Positions 18,659 through 26,090 of a DNA stretch of 64,000 nt are shown in pieces (the first letter of the stretch is position 1; every line of letters starts with the position of its first letter). The notes beneath the pieces are model-generated. The model did not search any database. It was not told the DNA's origin and was given only the letters and a program-made list of their open reading frames with translations. The position numbers were made by a program, and so were the translations under genes. Source of the stretch: Phocaeicola faecium (GTDB lineage: Bacteria; Bacteroidota; Bacteroidia; Bacteroidales; Bacteroidaceae); the NCBI RefSeq assembly GCF_014837055.1, contig NZ_JACSPQ010000001.1, forward strand, positions 175,035-239,034, in the 5' to 3' direction.

Positions 18659-19606
18659 TTAAAGTGCACAGGTTTCCTGCGTCCGCCGGAGCGCGGCGTT
18701 ATAATCTTCCACCAACTCTTTCATCACCTCGTCTACGCTTTGCAGGCGGTGAATCATCGAAGCTCCCTGTCCGATTTCCAATTCTCCTTCAAAAATATCC
18801 CCTTCGAAGATACCTTTCTTGGCACGACCTTTGCCCAGCAGTTCGCGCAACTCGTCGGCAGAAGCCCCTTTGCGCTCGGCTTCTTCCACTTGCTTATAGA
18901 AATCATTCTTTATCAGGCGGGTGGGCGAGAGCTGTTTCAGCGTGAGTACCGTGTCGCCCTCGTTCAGTCGGAGGCAGCGGTCTTTAAACGTGAAGTGTGC
19001 CGAGCTTTCTTCGGTCAGTGCAAAGCGCGTGCCCATCTGTACGCCGTCGGCTCCTAACGTCATGGCGGCAAGGATTCCTTCGCCCGTCATGATGCCTCCC
19101 GCCGCAATCAGCGGAGCGGTACACATCCGTTTTACGGCAGGTATCAGGCAAAACGTGGTGGTTTCTTCGCGTCCGTTGTGCCCGCCGGCTTCAAACCCTT
19201 CGGCTACGATGGCATCAACTCCCGCCTCCTCGCACTTGGAGGCAAAACGGGTCGACGAAACCACATGCGCCACTTTTATTCCGGCGTTATGTAAATATTC
19301 TGTCCAAGTTTTAGGATTTCCTGCCGAAGTAAATACAATGGGCACTTCTTCCTCCACGATGATTTTCATGATGCTTTCTATTTCGGGATACATCAGCGGA
19401 ACGTTTACCCCGAAAGGTTGGTCGGTGGCCTGCTTACATTTACGGATGTGTTCGCACAGTGTTTCGGGATGCATCGACCCCGCACCCAGCAGTCCCAGTC
19501 CGCCCGCATTGCTTACTGCGGAAGCCAGCCGCCAACCGCTGCACCACACCATTCCGCCTTGTATAATCGGATAGCGGATTCCGAAAAGATGACATATTCT
19601 GTTCAT
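18659..19606 (-). CDS. Nitronate monooxygenase / 2-nitropropane dioxygenase-like flavoprotein
   Basis: A 315-residue FMN-dependent TIM barrel. Family signatures include RYPIIQGGMVWCSGW at the N-terminus, VVAEGFEAGGHNGRE and PLIAAGGIMTGEGILAAMTLGADGVQMGTRF, the FMN phosphate site. The catalytic-base region AEGFEAGGHNG has the expected His. Members oxidise alkyl nitronates; a close relative, FabK, reduces enoyl-ACP, so that alternative cannot be fully excluded. It is transcribed alone, convergent with the fusion gene on its left. Confidence 0.88.
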   Translation of the reverse strand: MNRICHLFGIRYPIIQGGMVWCSGWRLASAVSNAGGLGLLGAGSMHPETLCEHIRKCKQATDQPFGVNVPLMYPEIESIMKIIVEEEVPIVFTSAGNPKTWTEYLHNAGIKVAHVVSSTRFASKCEEAGVDAIVAEGFEAGGHNGREETTTFCLIPAVKRMCTAPLIAAGGIMTGEGILAAMTLGADGVQMGTRFALTEESSAHFTFKDRCLRLNEGDTVLTLKQLSPTRLIKNDFYKQVEEAERKGASADELRELLGKGRAKKGIFEGDIFEGELEIGQGASMIHRLQSVDEVMKELVEDYNAALRRTQETCAL

Positions 19607-19713
19607 GCGATGTTGTTTTTTTAAAGATTCGTGGGGACAAGATACGAAAAAATCTGTGTCTGCGAAAGATTCTTCCGAAAAACTTGAGGCTGTTTCGGGC
19701 GGGTTTCGGGCGT

Positions 19714-19807
19714 GAAAAATTCTATTCGGAAGACCGGGTCGTTCTATGGGTAGAACAAGGCAGTTCTACCGCATGAAATAAGGAACGCTACCCATAGCAT
19801 TTTCGGG
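19714..19807 (+). repeat. 22-bp-period palindromic box element, copy C
   Basis: Boxes at exact 22-bp steps: ATTCTATTCGGAAGA, GTTCTATGGGTAGAAC, GTTCTACCGCATG and ACGCTACCCATAGCA. This copy is unusual because the last box is of the CCCATAG type instead of AACGGTAG. Bordered by GAAAAA and TTTTCGGG. It lies in the 593-bp gap between the nitronate monooxygenase and rarA; the rest of that gap holds a candidate small gene with its own promoter and terminator. Confidence 0.83.
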
Positions 19808-19899
19808 CTTGTCGATTCGTAAAATCAGGAAAAACACTTAAATGAAGGTATTCATTAAAATTTACATAAGCCATTATACGTATATTAAGTAAAAATTTC

Positions 19900-19907
19900 T
19901 ATCTTTG
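19900..19907 (+). promoter_or_regulatory. -7 element of a candidate small gene
   Basis: TATCTTTG fits TAnnTTTG. It predicts a transcript from about 19914 that carries the reading frame at 19955-20086 and ends at the hairpin at 20093-20125. Confidence 0.55.
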
Positions 19908-19954
19908 TGGGGATACAAGGCGTGTGGTAGTTAAGAAACCCAAACGAAAGAAAA

Positions 19955-20086
19955 ATGAAAGAAAAACGAAAAACATGTTTTAAGACATGGTTTTTTATTT
20001 GGTTGGGTGAAAAAAACGCCGCATCTTTGTGTCGTTATCCTGAAAACAATCTTTTTACCTTAAGAAAAAAAACTAATACCTATTGA
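19955..20086 (+). CDS. Candidate 43-residue small protein
   Basis: An ATG-started frame of 43 codons beginning MKEKRKTCFKTWFFIWLGEK and ending TNTY. It is Lys/Arg-rich at the N-terminus, followed by an aromatic stretch (TWFFIWLG) that could sit at a membrane, and contains two Cys. It has its own -7 box 48 bp upstream and a strong intrinsic terminator 7 bp downstream, so a transcript of about 210 nt is well delimited. Whether it is translated or acts as a small RNA cannot be decided from sequence. I do not recognise the family. Confidence 0.42.
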   Translation: MKEKRKTCFKTWFFIWLGEKNAASLCRYPENNLFTLRKKTNTY

Positions 20087-20092
20087 AAACTT

Positions 20093-20125
20093 AAAAAAGG
20101 CTCTTTGTGAAAAGCGCCTTTTTTT
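20093..20125 (+). terminator. Intrinsic terminator of the small gene
   Basis: The hairpin AAAAAAGGC-T-CTTT-GTGA-AAAG-C-GCCTTTTTT has a single internal mismatch and a T-run on the plus strand. Its A/T-rich base could also stop minus-strand transcripts. Confidence 0.75.
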
Positions 20126-20162
20126 ATGCCTATACTTTTCCTTTTATTCCGATAGAAATGGT

Positions 20163-20170
20163 TATTTTTG
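20163..20170 (+). promoter_or_regulatory. rarA -7 promoter element
   Basis: TATTTTTG, about 30 bp before the rarA ATG, immediately after the small-gene terminator. Confidence 0.6.
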
Positions 20171-20199
20171 TTCTCGTAATTACTAATCATTGAATCTAT

Positions 20200-21474
20200 A
20201 TGGCACAACCATTGGCAGAGCGAATGCGTCCGAAGACGCTGGACGATTATATCGGTCAGAAACATTTGGTGGGCGAGGGGGCTGTCTTGCGTAAGATGAT
20301 TGACGCGGGGCGTATCTCTTCTTTTATTCTGTGGGGTCCGCCGGGCGTGGGTAAAACTACGCTTGCACAGATTATAGCCAATAAGTTGGAAACTCCTTTT
20401 TATACTTTAAGTGCGGTGACTTCAGGGGTCAAAGACGTGCGCGACGTGATAGAGAAAGCGCGTAACAGCCGCTTTTTTTCGCAGCAAAGCCCGATTTTGT
20501 TCATCGACGAAATTCATCGTTTCAGCAAATCGCAGCAAGATTCTTTGTTGGGGGCAGTAGAAACCGGGGTGGTAACGTTGATAGGTGCTACTACGGAGAA
20601 TCCTTCGTTTGAGGTTATCCGCCCGTTGCTGTCGCGCTGCCAACTCTATGTGTTGAAGTCGTTAGAGAAAGATGATTTGCTGGAGTTGCTTCATCATGCC
20701 CTGACGCGCGACGCGGTGTTGAAAGAAAAAAATATCGAGTTGAAAGAAACCGACGCCATGCTCCGTTATTCGGGAGGCGATGCGCGGAAATTATTAAACA
20801 TTCTGGAGCTGGTGGTTGAGGCAGACAGCGGCAATCCGATAGTGATAACCGATGAAAAGGTAGTAGACCGTTTGCAGCAAAATCCGTTGGCTTACGATAA
20901 AGACGGCGAAATGCACTACGATATTATTTCGGCATTCATAAAGTCTATTCGCGGAAGCGACCCCGACGGCGCACTTTACTGGCTGGCGCGCATGGTGGAG
21001 GGGGGCGAAGACCCTGCTTTCATAGCCCGGCGACTGGTGATTTCGGCATCGGAAGACATCGGACTTGCCAACCCGAACGCATTGTTGCTTGCCAATGCCG
21101 CCTTCGATGCTGTAATGAAAATCGGATGGCCCGAAGGAAGGATTCCTTTGGCTGAAGCTACGGTTTATCTGGCTACCAGCCCGAAGAGCAATTCGGCATA
21201 CATGGGCATCGGTTCGGCACTAGAGACGGTGCGGCAGACGGGAAATCTGCCTGTTCCGCTTCACCTGCGTAATGCTCCTACCAAACTGATGAAGCAGTTG
21301 GGGTATGGAAATAACTATAAGTATGCACATAATTATAAAGGTAATTTCGTAAACCAACAGTTTTTGCCCGATGACATCCGTGAGGCTCGTTTCTGGCACG
21401 CACAAGACAATGCGGCAGAAGCCAAGCTGAAAGAACGGATGATAAACCTGTGGGGAGAGAGATTTAAAGAATAG
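20200..21474 (+). CDS. rarA: Replication-associated recombination protein A
   Basis: A 424-residue AAA+ ATPase (RarA/MgsA, WRNIP1-like) that acts at stalled replication forks. Walker A GPPGVGKTT is at 46-54, Walker B FIDEIHRF at 101-108, sensor 1 GATTENPSFE, and the C-terminal tetramerisation region includes LPVPLHLRNAPTKLMKQLGYG. Length is normal for the family. It is expressed from its own promoter, and a dehydrogenase gene begins 22 bp downstream. Confidence 0.96.
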   Translation: MAQPLAERMRPKTLDDYIGQKHLVGEGAVLRKMIDAGRISSFILWGPPGVGKTTLAQIIANKLETPFYTLSAVTSGVKDVRDVIEKARNSRFFSQQSPILFIDEIHRFSKSQQDSLLGAVETGVVTLIGATTENPSFEVIRPLLSRCQLYVLKSLEKDDLLELLHHALTRDAVLKEKNIELKETDAMLRYSGGDARKLLNILELVVEADSGNPIVITDEKVVDRLQQNPLAYDKDGEMHYDIISAFIKSIRGSDPDGALYWLARMVEGGEDPAFIARRLVISASEDIGLANPNALLLANAAFDAVMKIGWPEGRIPLAEATVYLATSPKSNSAYMGIGSALETVRQTGNLPVPLHLRNAPTKLMKQLGYGNNYKYAHNYKGNFVNQQFLPDDIREARFWHAQDNAAEAKLKERMINLWGERFKE

Positions 21475-21496
21475 AAAAACACAAATAGATATTGAC

Positions 21497-22456
21497 ATGA
21501 AGATAGTAGTTTTAGACGGATATACATTAAATCCGGGAGATTTATCTTGGCAGTCGCTTAAAGCGATGGGCGAAGTGATAGTATACGACCGTACGGCGGC
21601 AGAAGAAGTTGTAGAGCGCTCTACGGGAGCTGAAGTTGTGTTGACTAACAAAGTGGTGTTAGATGCGAAAGCCATCCACGCACTTCCGATGCTGAAATAT
21701 ATTGGTGTATTGGCTACGGGCTATAACGTAGTGGATTTGGAAGCTGCACGCCAGCGCGGAATCGTGGTGACAAACATTCCGGCGTATAGCACCAATTCTG
21801 TGGCTCAGATGGTGTTTGCACACATCCTGAATATTACTCAGCGCGTGGGACATTATGCCCATGAAATCCGGAACGGAGCGTGGAGCGGACAAACCGATTT
21901 CTGTTACTGGAATACGCCCTTGCAAGAATTGGACGGAAAGAAAATAGGTTTGGTAGGTTTCGGAAATACGGGACAAGCTACGGCGCGCATTGCTTTGAGC
22001 TTTGGCATGGAGGTATCTGTTTATACCAGCAAGGCAGCCTCTCAGTTGCCTGCAGGGGTACGTAAGTGTGGTTCGGTTGATGAATTGTTCACCTCGTGTG
22101 ACATCGTGAGTCTCCATTGCCCCCTGACAGACGATACCCGGGAGATGGTAAATGCCCGTCGACTGAGCTTGATGAAGCGTACGGCGATTCTTATCAATAC
22201 CGGACGGGGTGGACTGGTTAATGAGCGCGACCTTGCTTATGCGCTCCGGAAAGGTACGTTGGCAGCAGCCGGAGTAGATGTACTTTCCAGCGAACCGCCC
22301 CGTGCGGATAATCCCTTGTTGAGGGTAGAGAACTGTTTCATTACGCCACATATTGCTTGGGCTACCTACGAAGCCCGCGTCCGCTTGATGAATCAGGCCA
22401 TTGCAAATCTGAAAGCCTATCAGGAAGGAAATCCAATAAATAATGTAGCAAAATGA
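21497..22456 (+). CDS. D-2-hydroxyacid dehydrogenase (glycerate dehydrogenase type)
   Basis: A 319-residue NAD-dependent oxidoreductase of the D-isomer specific 2-hydroxyacid dehydrogenase family. The Rossmann motif GLVGFGNTGQATAR lies near residues 152-165. Catalytic Arg, Glu and His are in the regions INTGRGGLVNERDL and ENCFITPHIAWAT. Similar enzymes reduce hydroxypyruvate or related 2-keto acids; the exact substrate is not readable. Its stop overlaps the next start by 4 bp (22453-22456), implying translational coupling to a C-GCAxxG-C-C protein. Confidence 0.9.
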   Translation: MKIVVLDGYTLNPGDLSWQSLKAMGEVIVYDRTAAEEVVERSTGAEVVLTNKVVLDAKAIHALPMLKYIGVLATGYNVVDLEAARQRGIVVTNIPAYSTNSVAQMVFAHILNITQRVGHYAHEIRNGAWSGQTDFCYWNTPLQELDGKKIGLVGFGNTGQATARIALSFGMEVSVYTSKAASQLPAGVRKCGSVDELFTSCDIVSLHCPLTDDTREMVNARRLSLMKRTAILINTGRGGLVNERDLAYALRKGTLAAAGVDVLSSEPPRADNPLLRVENCFITPHIAWATYEARVRLMNQAIANLKAYQEGNPINNVAK

Positions 22457-22920
22457 CAAAAGAAGAACGTATTCAGCAAGCGGTAGCTTATTTTAAAGAA
22501 GGATATAATTGCTCACAGTCGGTAGTGCTTGCTTATGCCGATTTGTATGGGTTCTCAAAAGAGCAAGCCTGCCATATTTCAGCATCGTTTGGTGGAGGAA
22601 TCGGACGTATGCGCGAAACGTGCGGAGCTGCATGTGGAATGTTTCTCTTGGCAGGATTGGAAAAATGTGCCCTTGAGGGTGCCGACCGTGCAAGCAAAGC
22701 CGCCAATTATGCATTGGTGCAAGAACTTGCGGGAAAGTTTAAGGCAGAAACCGGTTCGTTATGTTGCTCCGAACTGCTCGGACTTTCAAAAAAAGAACCT
22801 ATCGTATCGACACCCGAAGCCCGTACACCCCAGTATTACGCTAAACGTCCTTGCCCGCGGATGGTAGAAACGGCAGCGCGGATTTTTGGCGATTTCTTAG
22901 AAAACGAAGGTAAATTGTAA
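22453..22920 (+). CDS. C-GCAxxG-C-C family redox protein
   Basis: A 155-residue protein whose conserved cysteines give the family its name: an early NCSQSV Cys, then GGGIGRMRETCGAACGMFLLAG carrying the GCAxxG-like core, and later CCSELLG. The family is thought to bind a redox cofactor or iron-sulfur-like centre and often accompanies oxidoreductases. Here it overlaps the end of a 2-hydroxyacid dehydrogenase gene by 4 bp. A second phrase ARTPQYYAKRPCPRMVE near the C-terminus supplies a further Cys. Confidence 0.88.
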   Translation: MTKEERIQQAVAYFKEGYNCSQSVVLAYADLYGFSKEQACHISASFGGGIGRMRETCGAACGMFLLAGLEKCALEGADRASKAANYALVQELAGKFKAETGSLCCSELLGLSKKEPIVSTPEARTPQYYAKRPCPRMVETAARIFGDFLENEGKL

Positions 22921-22992
22921 CAAGTAAAGGCTTTCTGCATAGGATAAAGAAAACTTTTTACGCTTTTTCGTCTTTCGGAATCTTTTTTTCTT

Positions 22993-23000
22993 TACTTTTG
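22993..23000 (+). promoter_or_regulatory. -7 element of the winged-helix gene
   Basis: TACTTTTG, 44 bp before the ATG at 23044, with a T-rich upstream stretch. The predicted leader is about 37 nt. Confidence 0.6.
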
Positions 23001-23043
23001 CAACGACACAAATATTTGATACTTAAAATAAAAGCAAAAGATT

Positions 23044-23247
23044 ATGTTAGAAGAAAAAGCAGGTGTTATCGCCGGAAAAATCTGGGAAGCACTAAACGGA
23101 AACGAAGGCAAAACTCAAAAGCAGATTAAGAAAGCAGCTAAACTGAAAGCCGATAAAGACCTCTTTTTGGGATTAGGCTGGTTGTTGAGAGAAGACAAAA
23201 TTGAAACAAGCGAAGTAGAAGGCGAACTTTTTGTAAAGTTGAAATAA
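23044..23247 (+). CDS. Small winged-helix protein (DUF2582 type)
   Basis: A 67-residue protein consisting of one winged helix: a helix (EKAGVIAGKIWEAL), a second helix with NEGKTQKQIKKAAKL, a recognition-like helix (KDLFLGLGWLLREDKI) and a two-strand wing ending FVKLK. It matches the short winged-helix DUF2582 proteins frequent in Bacteroidetes and archaea. DNA targets are unknown. It has its own promoter and a strong 15-bp-stem terminator. Confidence 0.87.
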   Translation: MLEEKAGVIAGKIWEALNGNEGKTQKQIKKAAKLKADKDLFLGLGWLLREDKIETSEVEGELFVKLK

Positions 23248-23266
23248 AAAGAGCTTGGATAAACAG

Positions 23267-23309
23267 AAAAGAAGAGTGCAGAGACTTCCCGTCGCTGCAC
23301 TCTTCTTTT
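23267..23309. terminator. Bidirectional intrinsic terminator
   Basis: A perfect 15-bp stem, AAAAGAAGAGTGCAG paired with CTGCACTCTTCTTTT, around a 13-nt loop. It lies between two convergent genes (winged-helix, plus; cation efflux, minus) and serves both. Confidence 0.9.
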
Positions 23310-23314
23310 GTTCT

Positions 23315-24220
23315 CTAACAGCATGATTCCTCCCGACACTTGCAGTCTTTCGTCTCACATTCTACGGTCACATGCCGGATACCCTTTTCACGTAATGCTT
23401 GTTTCAAAGCCTGTTTTACGTTTTCCATGTCTTTTAAGTCCTTGATTACGGCATGTACGGTGGCTGCGTTTTCTGTTGTGCTGACTGCCCATACATGCAA
23501 ATGATGCCATTCCTCTAATCCGGGAATGTCGGAAAGTGAACTCTCTATTTGTTTCATATTGATGTTCGAAGGTACGGCGTCTAAAGACAAGTACAGGCTT
23601 TCTTTTAGCAATTTCCATGTAGAAGCTAAAATGATGAGTGCAATGACCAGACTGATGAGCGTGTCGATGATGACAAATCCGGTAAGTGTGATGATTATGC
23701 CCGATACCACTACGCCTACCGATACGAGTGTGTCCATAGCCATGTGAAGGAAAGCTCCTTTTACGTTCAGATCATGTCCCTGATTTTTCATAAGCAGCAA
23801 AGCGGTTATTCCGTTTACAATGATTCCTACTCCTGCCGTCCATGAGATGGCTTCTCCCGAAATTTCTTCCGGATGACGTAATTTGTAGATACTCTCGATA
23901 AGGATGGCTCCTACGGCAACGAGTAGTATAATTGCATTTGCCAACGAAACCAAGATGGTGCTTTTCTTATAGCCATACGTAAAGTGGATGTTTCCGTGGC
24001 GTTTTGCCATGCGGATGGCAAACAGTGAAAGCGTCAGGCTGAATACGTCGCTCAAATTATGTCCGGCATCGGATAGTAACCCTAACGAATTGTATGTCAG
24101 ACCTACTCCGGCTTCAGTGAAGACAAATAAAAGGTTTAGTACAATGCAAAAAACGAATACTCCGCTCAGTGAGTTTGGAACAAAATTGTGTTCGTGTGTG
24201 TGATGATGAAGATGTGACAT
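23315..24220 (-). CDS. Cation diffusion facilitator (zinc/divalent metal efflux)
   Basis: A 301-residue inner-membrane antiporter of the CDF family. The start is the ATG at 24220, next to a promoter at 24250; a longer frame upstream would cross that promoter. The N-terminus is His-rich (HLHHHTHEH), followed by six transmembrane segments with the metal-site pattern DAGHNLSDVFSLTLS (TM2) and HMAMDTLVSVGVV (TM5). The cytosolic C-terminal domain ends in a Cys-rich tail, CETKDCKCREESCC. Both tails are likely metal-binding. Probable substrate Zn(II), by family. Confidence 0.93.
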   Translation of the reverse strand: MSHLHHHTHEHNFVPNSLSGVFVFCIVLNLLFVFTEAGVGLTYNSLGLLSDAGHNLSDVFSLTLSLFAIRMAKRHGNIHFTYGYKKSTILVSLANAIILLVAVGAILIESIYKLRHPEEISGEAISWTAGVGIIVNGITALLLMKNQGHDLNVKGAFLHMAMDTLVSVGVVVSGIIITLTGFVIIDTLISLVIALIILASTWKLLKESLYLSLDAVPSNINMKQIESSLSDIPGLEEWHHLHVWAVSTTENAATVHAVIKDLKDMENVKQALKQALREKGIRHVTVECETKDCKCREESCC

Positions 24221-24249
24221 AATCAGATATTTTTTATAAGATTTGCTGC

Positions 24250-24257
24250 CAAAGATA
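24250..24257 (-). promoter_or_regulatory. -7 element of the cation-efflux gene
   Basis: TATCTTTG on the minus strand, 30 bp before the ATG at 24220; it supports the shorter start. Confidence 0.6.
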
Positions 24258-24359
24258 GGTGATTTTTGATTTGGTTGAACCGCCTTCAGGATATTAACAA
24301 CCGGGTTGCAAAAGTGGGGACGGGTGTAAGGTGTGTTTGTTGCCAAGTATTGGAGCATA

Positions 24360-24390
24360 AAAAAGCGCGGAGATTACATCCCCACGCTTG
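24360..24390 (-). terminator. Intrinsic terminator after the PurF-like gene
   Basis: On the minus strand, AAGCGTGGGGAT-GTA-ATCTCCGCGCTT is followed by TTTTTTA, about 30 bp past the stop at 24417. Confidence 0.75.
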
Positions 24391-24416
24391 ATTATTCGGT
24401 ATATGAAATATGTTTG

Positions 24417-25823
24417 TCAGAAACAGCTTGACCCGTCAAAACAGTGGGTGCACAGCTTGCATTTTGGAAGTCCGATGGATTCAACCAATATTTCCAGCGA
24501 ATTAAAACGTAACGAGGTCAGTCCGAACCGAGCACGTATACGCTCAACCAGCTCCTTGTATTCAGGAGAATCAGTCGTGGCATATTTATCTAACTTGGCA
24601 TTTTCATCGCCTTCTATTTCTTTGATAATGCGCCGTGTTATCAGTTCCATGTCGCTTTTTGAAGAGGTGAACCCGATAAACGGACATCCGTAAATCAGCG
24701 GCGGACAAGCTATACGCATGTGTACTTCTTTTGCACCGTAATCATAGAGAATCTTTACGTTGTCGCGCAACTGAGTTCCACGTACTATCGAGTCGTCGCA
24801 GAACAAAAGCCGTTTGCCTTGCAGCATTGCCCGGTTAGGTATCAGCTTCATCTTAGCCACGAGCGAGCGCATACTTTGATTGCTCGGCGTAAAGCTGCGC
24901 GGCCATGTAGGAGTATACTTGGCTATGGCGCGATGATAGGGGATGCCTTTTCCTTCGGCATATCCTAAAGCCATACCCACACCCGAATCGGGGATGCCAC
25001 ACGTGCAGTCTACTTCCGACTGGTCGGTCTGCCCCATTTTGTAACCGCTCAAGAAGCGTACTTCTTCTACGTTCCTGCCTTCGTAGCATGAAACGGGGAA
25101 ACCGTAATACACCCATAAGAAAGAACAAATTTGCATCTTGTCGTTCGGTTTGCGAAGCTGTTCCAAGCCATCGGCACGCATACGGATGATTTCTCCGGGA
25201 CCTACGTAGCGGTCTACCTCGTAATCCAAGTTCGGGAGGCTGCTTGATTCGCTGGTAGCAGCGTAAGCTCCTTCTTTTTTCCCGATGATGATAGGCGTGC
25301 GTCCCCATTTGTCGCGTGCCACGATGATTCCGTCTTCAGTAAGAATCAGCATCGAGCATGAACCCTTAATCTTGTTGAATACGTTTTCAATGCCGCTCAC
25401 GAAATCTTTTCCCTGTACGATAAGTAGCGCGATAAGCTCCGTCTGGTTGGTTTTTCCCATGCTCATTTCCGAGAAGTGCATGTTGTTAGCCAACAGTTCC
25501 TTAACCAGTTCGTCTGTGTTGTTGATTTTTGCCACAGTAACAATGGCAAACTTACCCAAATGGGAGTTGATCATGATAGGTTGGGGGTCGGTATCACTTA
25601 TAATGCCGATACCTGCCTTACCTTTGAAACCGGGGAGTTCATCTTCGAATTTTGTTCTGAAGTAAGAACTTTCCAGATTATGAATTTTGCGCATAAAGCC
25701 TTCGCCTTCGGCGTATGTTGCCATACCTGCGCGTTTCGTTCCCAGATGGGAATTGTAGTCTGTACCGTAGAATAAATCGGTTACGCATTCAGCTTTTGTA
25801 ACTGTTCCGAAAAAACCACCCAT
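24417..25823 (-). CDS. Amidophosphoribosyltransferase-like protein lacking the glutaminase nucleophile
   Basis: 468 residues with the full PurF architecture: an N-terminal Ntn-type domain (1 to about 230) and a C-terminal phosphoribosyltransferase domain with VDCTCGIPDSGVGMALGYA and the PRPP loop CDDSIVRGT (342-350). True PurF starts MCG, with Cys as the processed nucleophile; here the protein starts MGGFFG, and the usual HxRYST arginine region reads GIGIISD. The glutaminase should therefore be inactive. It may make phosphoribosylamine from ammonia, bind without catalysis, or do another PRPP reaction. A C-terminal cluster CKLCTHCFDGSSC could hold metal or FeS. Confidence 0.85.
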   Translation of the reverse strand: MGGFFGTVTKAECVTDLFYGTDYNSHLGTKRAGMATYAEGEGFMRKIHNLESSYFRTKFEDELPGFKGKAGIGIISDTDPQPIMINSHLGKFAIVTVAKINNTDELVKELLANNMHFSEMSMGKTNQTELIALLIVQGKDFVSGIENVFNKIKGSCSMLILTEDGIIVARDKWGRTPIIIGKKEGAYAATSESSSLPNLDYEVDRYVGPGEIIRMRADGLEQLRKPNDKMQICSFLWVYYGFPVSCYEGRNVEEVRFLSGYKMGQTDQSEVDCTCGIPDSGVGMALGYAEGKGIPYHRAIAKYTPTWPRSFTPSNQSMRSLVAKMKLIPNRAMLQGKRLLFCDDSIVRGTQLRDNVKILYDYGAKEVHMRIACPPLIYGCPFIGFTSSKSDMELITRRIIKEIEGDENAKLDKYATTDSPEYKELVERIRARFGLTSLRFNSLEILVESIGLPKCKLCTHCFDGSSCF

Positions 25824-25862
25824 TCTTTTTCTTTATTTATTATGTAATTTGAAATATGGTTG

Positions 25863-25870
25863 CAAAGTTA
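25863..25870 (-). promoter_or_regulatory. -7 element of the PurF-like gene
   Basis: TAACTTTG on the minus strand, 40 bp before the ATG at 25823; it predicts a leader of about 33 nt. Confidence 0.6.
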
Positions 25871-25908
25871 CGAATAATTTTTGTACCTGAGAAGATGGAA
25901 AAACTAAG

Positions 25909-25940
25909 AACCTGTTTAATTTTTCCGATAAAGTAATTTG
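25909..25940 (+). repeat. Short conserved flank sequence also found near copy J
   Basis: GAACCTGTTTAATTTTTCC followed by GATAAAGTAATTTG resembles the reverse complement of 61433-61467, which reads GAGCCTGTTCG, TTTTAATTTTCCGAT, TAAGTATT. Both lie within 35 bp of a 22-bp-period element, and both face it in the same relative way only if orientation is ignored. The shared part is about 25 matching positions with a 6-bp indel. Confidence 0.5.
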
Positions 25941-25971
25941 TTTGCCGTGATACACCCCTCGGTTTCTCCCT

Positions 25972-26060
25972 CAAAACGCTACCGTTAGTGTTGCTTGTTT
26001 CATGCGGATAAACCTCATGGTTCTATTCGGAAGGCTTGTCGGTTTATCGGGTAGTTTTCA
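25972..26060 (-). repeat. 22-bp-period palindromic box element, copy D
   Basis: Reading the minus strand: AAACTACCCGATAAA, GCCTTCCGAATAGAA, GTTTATCCGCATG and ACACTAACGGTAGCG, each 22 bp from the next, between CCCTGAAAA and TTTTGAGGG. Boxes 1 and 2 have drifted more than in other copies. It lies about 30 bp past the 3' end of the permease gene at 26091. The remainder of the gap holds the PurF-like promoter and the short flank repeat. Confidence 0.83.
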
Positions 26061-26090
26061 GGGCTTGCAATCCGATGCTTCCAACCCGGA

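Noticed and set aside
20422-20643. Minus-strand frame inside rarA
   Set aside because: Shadow of the Walker B region of rarA with no independent support.
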